A DNA stretch of 64,000 nt from Chitinophaga oryzae (GTDB lineage Bacteria; Bacteroidota; Bacteroidia; Chitinophagales; Chitinophagaceae), in NCBI RefSeq assembly GCF_012516375.2, contig NZ_CP051204.2, forward strand, positions 7,797,501 through 7,861,500, given 5' to 3'. Of this stretch, positions 1-8,738 are shown one piece after another. The position numbers were made by a program, and so were the translations under genes. Below the pieces are notes generated by a model, which worked only from the letters and a program-made list of their open reading frames with translations, ran no database searches and had not been told where the DNA came from. Within the stretch, counting starts at the first letter, position 1. Each line of letters opens with the position of its first letter.

Positions 1-2
1 TG

Positions 3-32
3 CAAAGGTAAGCAACTTTTCATTTCCACCAA
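3..32 (-). promoter_or_regulatory. Bacteroidota promoter reading left out of the window
   Basis: On the minus strand a -33 TTG (complement of 30-32) is followed after exactly 19 bases by TACCTTTG (complement of 3-10), a full match to the Bacteroidota primary-sigma consensus. It would start a transcript leaving the window on the left. The gene it serves is not visible. Confidence 0.6.
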
Positions 33-189
33 ATCTTTTTTCAAGATTTTTTATTTTTTCTTTTCGGAGAAGCGTCAGCGCAAATGCACTGTCATCCATC
101 ATCTGCAACGATACGTTACTCATCCGGCAAGTGTAAAAATGAAGTATGTGAAGAGCTTTTGTGTGCGTGCTTTCTATCAAAGCGGAGCG

Positions 190-219
190 CAAAGGTAGGC
201 GGATTTTTATTACTTCCAA
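190..219 (-). promoter_or_regulatory. Second leftward Bacteroidota promoter
   Basis: The minus strand carries TTG (complement of 217-219), 19 bases, then TACCTTTG (complement of 190-197), again a full consensus match. With the promoter at 3-32 it forms a tandem pair aimed at a gene left of the window, or at an untranslated RNA within 1-185. Confidence 0.6.
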
Positions 220-773
220 CTTTTTTGATGAACTATTTTTTATCAAACCCTTAAAATCCTTTACCATAAAGCATTTCAACCTTAAATTTTTTTGCACAAA
301 AACACGGCGCCGATGCAATTGACCATGCTATTTACCGGAAAATTGCCTTGTGGCGTCACCAAATCCCGGGACAAACGCCCGCAACCTCCCGTGAGTACAG
401 TACGGTTCGAAATGGGAGTCCAGCCGCTACGCGCCGTCTGCGCTCCACCTAATGGTGTGTTCTGCATGAGTCCCCCCGAACGTGCGGTATTGACACCGTA
501 TCATCACCGCCAGGCGCTGCTGCTATTCGTTTTGCAGGAGCGTGTGGTATTGATGCCGTACATTCAGCAATCCCTTTTGCAGGAGCATATAAGTACCGAT
601 GTTGTATCATCACCGCCAATAAAGCTCCGGATTCCTTCTGCATCGGTAATGCAGATGTTTGCGCGGTGCAGCATCTTAGCATAGCGCTTCTGCAGCGTTG
701 CCAGGAAGGAGGTGAACAAGTATACCGCGCAGCGTCTTCACATAGTCCTTCTATAGTGTACCAGGAGCCCTTG
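220..773. other. Gene-free stretch with degenerate repeats
   Basis: No open frame here has a convincing protein composition. The sequence contains imperfect repeats: 'tttgcaggagc' occurs near 532 and 576, 'tatcatcaccgcc' near 499 and 605, and 'gtggtattga' / 'gcggtattga' near 545 and 484. The possible reading frames on both strands only translate these repeats. I read it as a decayed intergenic repeat region downstream of truA. Confidence 0.45.
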
Positions 774-814
774 CGAAAAAAACAAAGGGACTGACCGTTC
801 AGACCAATCCCTTT
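774..814 (-). terminator. Rho-independent terminator of truA
   Basis: The minus strand downstream of truA forms a stem of about 13 pairs (784-796 with 802-814, some G:U pairs) with a short loop, followed by a run of T (complement of the A tract near 776-782). Confidence 0.7.
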
Positions 815-834
815 CTCTTGCATATCTTCAGCAT

Positions 835-1596
835 CTACCGGATGAAAGACACCGGCTCCAGCAACCCTTCCGGGTAACGGACTTCCATCAGGAACAACCC
901 CTGCGGCGGCACTGCAAAGTCCGCCCGGGTACAGTCCCTGCTCTCTATCGCCGCCCTGAACTCCGGTATGGTCAGCTTCCCGCGCCCCACCCGCAGCATG
1001 GTGCCTACCAGCCCGCGGACCATCCCCCGCAGGAAACGGTTGGCGCTAACGTTATAGACGATATGTTCTCCTGATACCGTCCAGTAAGACTGCTCAATGG
1101 CACAGATAAACGTCCTTACCTGCGTATTCCGCTTGGAGAAAGTCGTAAAATCACTGTATTCCCGGATGATACCGGCTGCTTCCTGCAACGCGTCCACATC
1201 CAGCTTATAGGGGAAGAAATACCCACGGTCCTGCATAAACGGATCTTTACGGGTATACAACGTATATTCATAGGAACGCCCCAGCGCCGCAAAACGGCTG
1301 TTGGCTTCTGCCGGCACCCGGTACACTCCCTTCAGCACCACATCAGGCGGCAGAATAGCATTGATCTTATACAGAAACTGCGGATGCAGCGGCTGCGCTG
1401 TATCAAAATGCAGGAAATTCTGCCGGGCGTTTACGCCCGCATCTGTCCTGCTGGACCCGGTGCTTTCCACTTTCTCCCGCAGCAACAGGCTCAAAGCCCT
1501 GTCCACCTCGGCCTGCACGGTATGGGCATTCTCCTGCACCTGGAACCCGCTGTACTGCGCGCCTTTATAGGCTACCTCTATAAAATATCTGTTCAT
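835..1596 (-). CDS. truA: tRNA pseudouridine(38-40) synthase TruA
   Basis: A protein of 253 residues with full TruA layout. TruA converts uridines 38-40 in the tRNA anticodon stem to pseudouridine. The catalytic Asp lies in the motif SSRTDAGVNAR; the C-terminal half shows the family segments NRFLRGMVRGLVGTMLRVG and CTRADFAVPPQGLFL. The start is placed at the ATG giving MNRYFIEVAYKG, because the upstream in-frame extension is not TruA-like and runs over a terminator hairpin. The residue after GV in the catalytic loop is Asn, where most TruA proteins have His. Function is confident from the conserved core. Confidence 0.95.
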   Translation of the reverse strand: MNRYFIEVAYKGAQYSGFQVQENAHTVQAEVDRALSLLLREKVESTGSSRTDAGVNARQNFLHFDTAQPLHPQFLYKINAILPPDVVLKGVYRVPAEANSRFAALGRSYEYTLYTRKDPFMQDRGYFFPYKLDVDALQEAAGIIREYSDFTTFSKRNTQVRTFICAIEQSYWTVSGEHIVYNVSANRFLRGMVRGLVGTMLRVGRGKLTIPEFRAAIESRDCTRADFAVPPQGLFLMEVRYPEGLLEPVSFIR

Positions 1597-1616
1597 CGGG
1601 GGCGAAAATAATACAA

Positions 1617-1654
1617 TTAAAAAAAATGAGCGAAGATGGTCATCTCCGCTCATT
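1617..1654 (-). terminator. Terminator after the DUF4476/biotin-carrier pair
   Basis: The minus strand has a 14-base stem (1625-1638 with 1641-1654, one mismatch) followed by T8 (complement of 1619-1626). It lies between the 1705 stop codon and the truA start, so it separates the two leftward units. Confidence 0.65.
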
Positions 1655-1704
1655 CATCGGCCGAAGGCCAGGTTATTTGGATATTTGGATATTTGATTAT
1701 TGGG

Positions 1705-3159
1705 TTATTTGTGCAGCATCGCGTTAAAACGACCTTTGTAATAGCTTTCGGTCAGCAACGATCCCAGGGAACCGTATTTCTCGGTGTCATAAGTCTTGGC
1801 GTAAGCCATGTCCAGCAAACGGTAACGGGCTTCGTCGCTGTTCATCAACAGCGCCAGTGATTTGATCTGCTGGGTCTCGAGACAGTAGTTGCGGGTAGAC
1901 TTACGGAAGATGTCGATCATGCTGTCGTCTGATTTGGCGCTCACAAATTTGCGCAGCACCTTACGGAAGGTGGCTTCATCCATGATATTACCACAATCGG
2001 TGTTGATCAAACGGGTACCGGCATCTTTCTTTTCTGCTGTTTCCGCTACCGCCTCGTCGTTCTTCTTCTTTTTCCGGGAAGGAGCCGCGTCCATTGCCAG
2101 GCCATAGCCGCTGGAATCGGTAATAACATTATTCGGATGCTCGGTATCGTCAAACAGTTTCCGCTTTTTCTTCCTGCGTACCGGTGCCTCTTCCGTGGCT
2201 GGCAGGTCTGCCGCCGGGGCCACAGCTTCCACCGGAGCGGCCGCTACTGCTGCGGGGGCTGTAGCCGCAGGTTGGGCTCCATCCTGGAACTCTATGAAAT
2301 CAGGCTCACCTTCTCTTTTCCTATGTTTCTTCTGCTTTTTGGGCGCTGGCTGCTCTTCCATTTCCTGTTTGGGCTGGTCTGCTGCAGCAACCTCGCTGGC
2401 GGCGGCTTTACTTTCTTCCGCCATCACAGATTTCAATATATCCTGTTCCTCTGCGGTCAGCGGGTCGCGTTCAGCTTTATGCTTTTTGCCACGGGGCTTT
2501 TTCACTTCGGGTTCTTCTACAGGAGCTGCAGTACCCTGCGCCGGTTTTTCAGGAGCGGCCACTTCTACGGGTTCGTCCCGGTCGTCGCCGGACACCACTA
2601 CCTTATCGAGTGCGGAGGAAAACGCATTACCGCCTTTGGGGGAAGATGGCTTGCCGGGGCCTGTCACCGTTGCTTTCTGGGCGAAGGTAGTCTCCAGGTC
2701 TTTCTGCAGGTTGCCCATCATCTCTTTGCGGGCGGTATCTTCCGGTGCATTGGCCGCCACGGTTTCCGGGGCCGGCTCTTCCGCCGCTGCTGTAGCAGCG
2801 CTGCCGTCGCCGTTATCCGCTTTGGTTTCCCTGAATGTCTGCAGGTTGTACAACGCGCCTTTCTTCAGCAGGAAGCCCTGGTCATTTTTGGCGATCCGCA
2901 CATAGAACTTCTGCTCCTGTGCAGGGCCTTCGCTCTGGGCATACCCGATAGACATCGGTACCGTGCCGGCGTCCAGCCTGGGAAGGATAATGTATCCCCT
3001 TTCGGTGGAACTCAGCACCTGGCCGTTCACCTTCACATAAAAGGGCTGGCCTTTTTCACTTTGTATATATACGTAATGCTGCTGCCCCTGCGCCCATGCC
3101 TGGCCACAGAAAAACAAGCATGCCAGTAAGTATAATACTGTCCTGTATTTGAAAAGCAT
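1705..3159 (-). CDS. Secreted DUF4476-domain protein
   Basis: A protein of 484 residues. It starts with a hydrophobic signal peptide ending QAWAQG. A short N-terminal segment (about residues 25-110) has beta-sheet character and resembles the adhesin-like N terminus that often precedes DUF4476. The middle third is low-complexity, rich in Ala, Pro, Glu and Lys with KKxK clusters. The last 95 or so residues match DUF4476 (EATFRKVLRKF, then SLALLMNSDEARYRLLDMAYAKTYD). DUF4476 has no established biochemical role. The ATG at 3159 is chosen over an upstream TTG because it gives a clean signal peptide. It lies 36 bases after the biotin-carrier gene and is probably cotranscribed with it. Confidence 0.8.
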   Translation of the reverse strand: MLFKYRTVLYLLACLFFCGQAWAQGQQHYVYIQSEKGQPFYVKVNGQVLSSTERGYIILPRLDAGTVPMSIGYAQSEGPAQEQKFYVRIAKNDQGFLLKKGALYNLQTFRETKADNGDGSAATAAAEEPAPETVAANAPEDTARKEMMGNLQKDLETTFAQKATVTGPGKPSSPKGGNAFSSALDKVVVSGDDRDEPVEVAAPEKPAQGTAAPVEEPEVKKPRGKKHKAERDPLTAEEQDILKSVMAEESKAAASEVAAADQPKQEMEEQPAPKKQKKHRKREGEPDFIEFQDGAQPAATAPAAVAAAPVEAVAPAADLPATEEAPVRRKKKRKLFDDTEHPNNVITDSSGYGLAMDAAPSRKKKKNDEAVAETAEKKDAGTRLINTDCGNIMDEATFRKVLRKFVSAKSDDSMIDIFRKSTRNYCLETQQIKSLALLMNSDEARYRLLDMAYAKTYDTEKYGSLGSLLTESYYKGRFNAMLHK

Positions 3160-3195
3160 ACTAAAAATTGGTATAAAACTGTCCTTACGCAAATA

Positions 3196-3693
3196 TTATT
3201 CCAGTACGATCAGCACCTCCCCTTTTTCCACGGCGGTGCGCTCTGTTACTTTGATTTCTTTGACCACGGCATCTGCAGCAGCCTTGAATACATTCTCCAT
3301 TTTCATGGCTTCGAGGATCAATACCGGATCTCCCTTGTGAATCACCTGTCCGGGGGCCACCAGCACTTTGAGCACCAGTCCGGGCATGGGGGCTTTGATA
3401 TCATTTACTTTCCTGGCCAAGGCGTCTTTAATACCCATCGACGCCAGCAGCTGATCTATCGGTTCTTCAATCGCTACCTCATACTGCTGCTGATCAATCT
3501 GCAACGTCACCGTTTTGCTCTCTTTGTCCACTTTCAGCACCTGGGCCTGATAGCTGTTACCGTCCATAATGATGCTGTAGTCACCTGATGGTACCTGTAC
3601 CGCCGACCAGTCCACCGCCTGCCCGTTGCAGGTAATGGTTGATTCCTGGGTGATGCTGAACGCAGACTTGCCGTTAACTGTTGCTTTGATCAT
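3196..3693 (-). CDS. Biotin/lipoyl carrier (BCCP-type) subunit
   Basis: A protein of 165 residues. The C-terminal 70 residues form a biotinyl domain with the motif EAMKM, the biotin-accepting Lys being residue 131. The N-terminal 90 residues resemble the spacer of acyl-CoA or pyruvate carboxylase carrier subunits. Such proteins carry CO2 between carboxylase and carboxyltransferase subunits. No carboxylase subunit is encoded beside it, so the partner enzyme is elsewhere and its substrate (acetyl-CoA, propionyl-CoA or pyruvate) cannot be named. It is first in a leftward pair with the DUF4476 gene. A TATTTTTG -7 element lies at 3726-3733 on the minus strand without a clear -33 TTG. Confidence 0.85.
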   Translation of the reverse strand: MIKATVNGKSAFSITQESTITCNGQAVDWSAVQVPSGDYSIIMDGNSYQAQVLKVDKESKTVTLQIDQQQYEVAIEEPIDQLLASMGIKDALARKVNDIKAPMPGLVLKVLVAPGQVIHKGDPVLILEAMKMENVFKAAADAVVKEIKVTERTAVEKGEVLIVLE

Positions 3694-3747
3694 AATTTGC
3701 TGTATTTATTAGCCTCTTGGTCTAACAAAAATAGCATTTTTAACCAC

Positions 3748-3780
3748 TTGGCTCATTATAAGGCCATTTGTTTAAATTTG
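3748..3780 (+). promoter_or_regulatory. Promoter of the M1 aminopeptidase gene
   Basis: TTG at 3748-3750, a 22-base spacer, then TAAATTTG at 3773-3780, about 50 bases before the ATG at 3830. The -7 match is complete; the spacer is at the long end of the usual range. Confidence 0.45.
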
Positions 3781-3829
3781 ACGCTTTATATAATCAGAAG
3801 CTGATATATTTAATTAAAACAGTTTTTAC

Positions 3830-6373
3830 ATGAATCAACTCTTGAAGCGGTCCCTGCTGGGTGTACTGATGGGCGGGATGGCCGGTCTGGGCGTCACAAC
3901 TTCCCTGATGGCCCAATCCGGGCAAGCAGCCTCCGATGACCCGGCCCTGAAGATCTACAGAGCGGCAGCCACCAAGGTCAACGACCTGGTACACACCAAA
4001 CTGGACGTACGGTTTGATTACCCCAAAAGGTACCTCTATGGCAAAGCCTGGATTACCCTGAAACCTCATTTTTACACCACCGATTCGCTCACGCTCGATG
4101 CCAAAGGCATGGATATCCATGAAGTGGCGATCGTAAAAGGCGGGAAAAACACGCCGCTGCATTACAGCTACGACAGCCTTCAGCTGCATATCAAACTGGA
4201 TAAAGACTATTCCGCCAAAGAATCTTACATTGTCTATATAAATTATACCAGCAAGCCCAATGAGCTGAAAGTGAAAGGCAGCGCCGCCATCTCCGATGCC
4301 AAAGGCCTGTATTTCATTAACCCGGACGGCACAGAGCCGAACAAGCCTACCCAGATATGGACACAGGGGGAAACAGAAAGCTCCTCTGTATGGTTTCCCA
4401 CGATAGACAAAACCAATCAGAAGTGCACACAGGAACTCAGCATGACCGTTCCTAAAAAATATGTGACCCTCTCCAACGGTAAACTGGTCAGCCAGAGAAA
4501 TAACGCCGACGGCACCCGTACTGACACCTGGAAGATGGACCTCCCCCACTCGCCTTACCTGTTCATGATGGCGGTAGGTGAATACGCCATCGTAAAAGAT
4601 AAATGGAAAGGCAGGGAAGTCAGCTATTATCTCGAAAAACCTTACGAGCAATACGCCAGGAACATCTTTGGCAATACTCCGGAGATGCTCACTTTTTACT
4701 CCAATATACTGGGATACGATTACCCCTGGGTGAAATATTCCCAGATCACCGGCCGTGACTACGTTTCCGGCGCCATGGAAAACACTACCGCCACCCTGCA
4801 CGGCGAATTCCTGCAGAAAACGGACCGCGAACTGCTCGACAACAACAACTACAATGAATGCGTTATTGCACACGAGCTGTTCCACCACTGGTTTGGCGAC
4901 CTGGCCACGGCTGAATCCTGGAGCAACCTGACTGTCAACGAGTCCTTCGCCGACTACAGCGAATACCTCTGGCTGGAACATAAATACGGTAAAGATGCCG
5001 CCGATGAACACAGCTACGATGCCGCTATGTCTTATCTCTCTATGGTGCAGTACTCCGGCGACAAACACCTCGTACGCTTCCACTATCACGATAAGGAAGA
5101 TATGTTTGACCAGATCACCTACCAGAAAGGCGGCCGCATCCTGCATATGCTGCGTAACATCGTAGGGGATTCCGCTTTCTTCAGGTCGCTGAACCTGTAC
5201 CTGAAGAACAATGCTTTCAAAGCTACCGAAGCCCACCAGCTGCGCCTCGCCTTCGAAGAAGTGACCGGTCGCGATATGAACTGGTTCTTCAACCAGTGGT
5301 ACTTTGGGCAGGGCTTCCCTGAACTGGACATCAGCTACAAATACAATAATAACAAAGTGACAGTGCTGATCCAGCAGATCCAGAAAGACGCCAAGGTATG
5401 GCAGCTGCCGATGGCCATCGACATCTACAGCGGTGGTAAAAAAGAACGCCATCAGGTAACGGTGAGCAACCGCGTGGATTCCTTCACTTTTGCTTACACC
5501 ACCAAACCCGACCTGGTGAATGTAGACGCCGATAAGGTGGTCCTTTCCAAAAAAGACGACCACCGCGACTTCTCCACTTTTGCCTACCAATACGCCCATG
5601 CACCCAACTACCTGGACCGCCGCGTAGCTATCGAAGCTGCCGTGGAAGAACAGGGCCGCAACCCTGAAGCCGTGAAACTGCTGGTACAGGCGCTGAAAGA
5701 CAAATATCACGGGCTTCGTACGCTGGCCGCTTCTTCGCTCAACCTGAAGCTGCCCGCCGTAAAAGCTGCTGCAGTACCGGCATTGATGGAACTGGCCAAA
5801 CAAGACCCGAGCTCTCTGACCAAAGCCGCCGCCATCAAACAACTGGGCGACCTGAAAGACGCACAGTACAGCGCGCTGTTTGAAGCCGCCACCAAAGACA
5901 AATCCTACGCCGTGGAAGCCGCTGCGCTGGAAGCTTTGTCTGAACTGGACCTCAGCAAGGCTTACGGTATCGCCAAACAACTGGAGAAAGACACCAAAGG
6001 CAAACTGGTAAGCGCTATTGCAGGGATATATGCCCGTCAGGGTAATCCCGAAGATGTGGCATTCGTTGCTGCCAAATTTGACGAGACTTCCGGCCAGGAC
6101 AAGCTGAATGCTGCGTTCGACTATCTCGGTTTCCTTTCCAAAATCAACAACACCGCTGCCGTACAGCATGGTGTGGACCAGGTAAAGGCGATGACCGAGC
6201 AGTTCAAGAACGGCCAGGTGAACACTTATATCAGCAACTGGTTACAGGAGATAGCCCGGAAGAAAGACGGCGACGCTACTACCGTTACCGGCAAAGACAG
6301 CGACGGTTTGCGTGAGCAGGCCGCTTATATGCGTAAGGCATCTGATGCTATCCGGGCAGTCATCAAAGATTAG
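3830..6373 (+). CDS. M1 family zinc aminopeptidase with HEAT-like C terminus
   Basis: A protein of 847 residues with an N-terminal signal peptide (cleavage near MAQSG), so it acts in the periplasm or outside. The M1 signatures are present: GAMEN at residues 314-318, the zinc motif HELFHHWFGD with HExxH at 348-352, and the third ligand Glu at 371. These enzymes remove N-terminal amino acids from peptides. After about residue 580 the sequence turns into alpha-helical Ala/Leu-rich repeats (AVKLLVQALKDKYHGLR, then similar units), consistent with HEAT-type repeats and found in several Bacteroidota M1 peptidases. It is a single-gene unit, ending in a terminator shared with the convergent DUF1835 gene. 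Confidence 0.93.
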   Translation: MNQLLKRSLLGVLMGGMAGLGVTTSLMAQSGQAASDDPALKIYRAAATKVNDLVHTKLDVRFDYPKRYLYGKAWITLKPHFYTTDSLTLDAKGMDIHEVAIVKGGKNTPLHYSYDSLQLHIKLDKDYSAKESYIVYINYTSKPNELKVKGSAAISDAKGLYFINPDGTEPNKPTQIWTQGETESSSVWFPTIDKTNQKCTQELSMTVPKKYVTLSNGKLVSQRNNADGTRTDTWKMDLPHSPYLFMMAVGEYAIVKDKWKGREVSYYLEKPYEQYARNIFGNTPEMLTFYSNILGYDYPWVKYSQITGRDYVSGAMENTTATLHGEFLQKTDRELLDNNNYNECVIAHELFHHWFGDLATAESWSNLTVNESFADYSEYLWLEHKYGKDAADEHSYDAAMSYLSMVQYSGDKHLVRFHYHDKEDMFDQITYQKGGRILHMLRNIVGDSAFFRSLNLYLKNNAFKATEAHQLRLAFEEVTGRDMNWFFNQWYFGQGFPELDISYKYNNNKVTVLIQQIQKDAKVWQLPMAIDIYSGGKKERHQVTVSNRVDSFTFAYTTKPDLVNVDADKVVLSKKDDHRDFSTFAYQYAHAPNYLDRRVAIEAAVEEQGRNPEAVKLLVQALKDKYHGLRTLAASSLNLKLPAVKAAAVPALMELAKQDPSSLTKAAAIKQLGDLKDAQYSALFEAATKDKSYAVEAAALEALSELDLSKAYGIAKQLEKDTKGKLVSAIAGIYARQGNPEDVAFVAAKFDETSGQDKLNAAFDYLGFLSKINNTAAVQHGVDQVKAMTEQFKNGQVNTYISNWLQEIARKKDGDATTVTGKDSDGLREQAAYMRKASDAIRAVIKD

Positions 6374-6390
6374 CATTACAATATGATATA

Positions 6391-6432
6391 AAAGCAAAGA
6401 GCGAAGGCCGTCTGGTCTTCGCTCTTTGCTTT
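6391..6432. terminator. Bidirectional terminator between aminopeptidase and DUF1835 genes
   Basis: A perfect 16-base inverted repeat (6391-6406 with 6417-6432, loop of 10) flanked by A and T runs lies between two convergent genes and touches the stop codon of the leftward one. Confidence 0.75.
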
Positions 6433-7346
6433 TATGCTTTTTTTACGATGCTGCCTTTTACCGGGTCCCACCACCAGGATGACCTGGCCATCCTTACACC
6501 GCCCAGCCACCGGTGCTCCAGGGGGACATAATCGAGATAATTTTGTTCGTTAGCCAGCACTTCCCGGCCCAGGCTGGTAATACCGACCATCTGCGCATCT
6601 TCTTCGATAACGCCGGCGCGCTGCATCCTCAGCAGGAGCAGGTCCAGCTGAAAATCGCCAAAGCCATAGATCCACAGTTCATCCCAGAAGGCAATGTAAA
6701 GATCATATTTACGGTAGCGGCCGAGGGATAATTTTTGCAGGAAGAATTTTTCGAGGGCGTTCATGCCGTTGCTTACTTCCGGGAACCGCTGGAGGTGGGC
6801 GAGAATGGCGGCAGGCAGGTGTTTGAGGTTGCCTGCGGGCATGCGGCCGATTGTTTCCAGCGCCTGCGGGGTGTCTGCACAGTAGGCGTCCCAGGCGTCG
6901 AGGGCATGCTGTATGTCTGCCGGCCCGAGCAATACCCGTTCTTCCAGCAGTCTTGGAAAATCCGCCGCTTCGCGATGATGGGGCAGGTCTACCAGGCTGA
7001 TGGGAGGCAGCGTAGCGAGATTGATTTTAAGGTAATGGATAATGAAGAGGAGGTTGATCTGGCAGAAGAGGTCTGCCTCAAACCAGAGTACGATTTCATC
7101 AAATGAGCCGGAGTTTTTTAATTTCTCCAGCTCATGTACCACATTGGTAAAATAGGTTTGTTTATCGATTCCGTAGTGAAATTCCAGATGTTTGGCGCGG
7201 CTCTCAAAAAACACATCAGCGTCTTTGGTGATTTTCACTTTGCCTTCGCTCATCATTTCCCGGCACACTACCACACCGCCTTTTAGCTTGCTTTGCCGCA
7301 GCAGGGACAATGTAGCATCTCCGTTTAACACATACATGAATGACAT
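6432..7346 (-). CDS. DUF1835 domain-containing protein
   Basis: A protein of 304 residues, cytoplasmic by sequence. The N-terminal 120 residues match DUF1835: MYVLNGDATLSLL at the start, then VVCREMMSEG and EIVLWFEADLFCQINLLFII. The rest is helical and rich in Leu and Trp with a C-terminal wHTH-like appearance. No activity is established for the family. The ATG at 7346 is chosen over a TTG five codons upstream. It lies just downstream of the TPM genes (30 bases), so it may be the last gene of the lemA unit. Confidence 0.75.
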   Translation of the reverse strand: MSFMYVLNGDATLSLLRQSKLKGGVVVCREMMSEGKVKITKDADVFFESRAKHLEFHYGIDKQTYFTNVVHELEKLKNSGSFDEIVLWFEADLFCQINLLFIIHYLKINLATLPPISLVDLPHHREAADFPRLLEERVLLGPADIQHALDAWDAYCADTPQALETIGRMPAGNLKHLPAAILAHLQRFPEVSNGMNALEKFFLQKLSLGRYRKYDLYIAFWDELWIYGFGDFQLDLLLLRMQRAGVIEEDAQMVGITSLGREVLANEQNYLDYVPLEHRWLGGVRMARSSWWWDPVKGSIVKKA

Positions 7347-7376
7347 AGCGTTATTTTTCAAAAGGTTTTCAAAGTA

Positions 7377-8147
7377 TTACCAGCTGCCGCTGGCGCCTCC
7401 GCCGCCGCCGGAACCACCGCCGAAACCACCGAAGCCTCCGCCTCCTCCGCCGCCGGACCAGCCTCCGCCGCCACCGCGTCCGAAGCCGCCCATGCTGCCG
7501 ATCACCGGCCATATCCAGCCGCCGCGCCTGTTATAGGTGGTGCCGCCGCCGCCACCGCCGCCACGGCTGATGATGGATATGATGATCACGATCACCAGGA
7601 TCAGGAGGAAGATAGCGCCCGGGCTGATACCGGGTTCGCTTCGCCGCGGGTCTCCCTTATATTCGCCGGCCGCAGCCTTGATGATAGCGTCTACCGCCTT
7701 GTCGAGGCCCTGGTAGTACTGTCCTTCGCGGAAAGCGGGCTTGATGATCTGTGCTATAATTTCATTGGCTATCGCATCAGGTACAGCACCTTCCATGCCA
7801 TAACCTGTTTCGATCCTTATCTTTCTGTCTTCCATGGAAACAAGAATAAGGATGCCATTGTTCTTTCCTTTTCTGCCAATACCCCAATCTCTTAAAATTT
7901 TCAGCGCTACCTGGCTGATATCGTAGGGGCCGATGGATTTAAGGGTAACGATCGCTATTTGTGTGGAGGTACTGTCGTCATAGGCTACCAGCTTTTGTTC
8001 CAGCCTTTCATCTTCATCTTTCAGCAGGATGCCGGCGAAGTCATTCACTAAAGTGGGAGGATTGGGCCTTGGCGGAATATTCTGTGCTTTCGCCAGCAAT
8101 CCCGTCAACAACAATAATACAGGTAAAAACCAGCGTAATATCCTCAT
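7377..8147 (-). CDS. TPM domain membrane protein with Gly-rich tail
   Basis: A protein of 256 residues: signal peptide 1-21 (ending LAKAQ), a TPM domain from about residue 30 to 165 (LVNDFAGILL, then IAIVTLKSIG and WGIGRKGKNNGILILVSMEDRKIRIETGYG), one transmembrane helix around 177-195, and a tail of nearly pure Gly, Ser and Trp. TPM domains (TLP18.3/Psb32/MOLO-1) are extracytoplasmic modules; in plants the family member TLP18.3 takes part in photosystem II repair, but the bacterial role is unclear. The order LemA-TPM-TPM is common in Bacteroidota and suggests a joint envelope function. Confidence 0.85.
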   Translation of the reverse strand: MRILRWFLPVLLLLTGLLAKAQNIPPRPNPPTLVNDFAGILLKDEDERLEQKLVAYDDSTSTQIAIVTLKSIGPYDISQVALKILRDWGIGRKGKNNGILILVSMEDRKIRIETGYGMEGAVPDAIANEIIAQIIKPAFREGQYYQGLDKAVDAIIKAAAGEYKGDPRRSEPGISPGAIFLLILVIVIIISIISRGGGGGGGTTYNRRGGWIWPVIGSMGGFGRGGGGGWSGGGGGGGFGGFGGGSGGGGGASGSW

Positions 8148-8183
8148 GTTCGTCTATCTAAAAGTCGTTTAAAATAGTGGCCG

Positions 8184-8642
8184 TTAGATACTGAAAACAA
8201 TATCGTCCGGTAACTCGTTGGCGTCGCCGCTCTCGTGCGGAAAGTGGGTACGGAGGGATTCACCGATTTCACGGATACATGCTTCGATCCCTTCAATGAT
8301 ACGGTCGGCCTGAAAATGTGTTTTCAGGAGCACGGCTTCTTTCTGCCAGAAGTCATTGCCTACTTTCTCATGGATTCCCTGGTCGCCGAGGATGGCAAAC
8401 TGATGGTCTTTCAGGGCCACATATACCAATACGCCATTGTGTTGTTTTGTTTTCTCCATACCGAGCGACACAAATGCTTCACGGGCCCGGTCCATGGGAT
8501 CTACATAACTGCAATGGTTTTCTACAAATAACCGGATCTCACCGGATGTGAGCCTTTCGGCTACCCGGATAGCCTGCACCAATTTGTTTTTATCCGCTTC
8601 GGAAAAAATCTCTTTCTTTTTGTTGAAAGGGAAAAGACGCAT
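8184..8642 (-). CDS. TPM domain protein, short form
   Basis: A protein of 152 residues without signal peptide. The family core is visible: RVAERLTSGEIRLFVENHC, then HNGVLVYVALKDHQFAILGDQGIHEKVG and the ending IREIGESLRTHFP. It lies 36 bases upstream of the longer TPM gene and downstream of lemA, and all three read left. The lack of signal peptide and membrane helix separates it from its neighbour; it may be cytoplasmic or rely on the partner for localisation. Confidence 0.82.
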   Translation of the reverse strand: MRLFPFNKKKEIFSEADKNKLVQAIRVAERLTSGEIRLFVENHCSYVDPMDRAREAFVSLGMEKTKQHNGVLVYVALKDHQFAILGDQGIHEKVGNDFWQKEAVLLKTHFQADRIIEGIEACIREIGESLRTHFPHESGDANELPDDIVFSI

Positions 8643-8665
8643 GCTATACTATTTGGAGATTTACG

Positions 8666-8721
8666 ATTTTTTGATTTTTTGATTGGGGAGGCATACCCCC
8701 CAAATCAAAAAATCAAAAAAT
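8666..8721. repeat. AT-rich inverted repeat, 'gattttttgatttt' family
   Basis: Arms of about 23 bases (8666-8688 and 8698-8721) are reverse complements except for one indel, with a G/C cap at the tip. It lies between lemA and the short TPM gene. Relatives occur at 11680-11753 and 13475-13586. Confidence 0.6.
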
Positions 8722-8738
8722 TAAAATATTTCTAAATA

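Noticed and set aside
449..823. Open frame of 124 residues on the minus strand next to truA
   Set aside because: It translates degenerate DNA repeats and the truA terminator, and has no protein-like pattern.
3794..6169. A 791-residue open frame antisense to the M1 aminopeptidase
   Set aside because: Codon-bias shadow of the real gene, rich in Phe, Val and Gly; the sense frame has complete M1 motifs.
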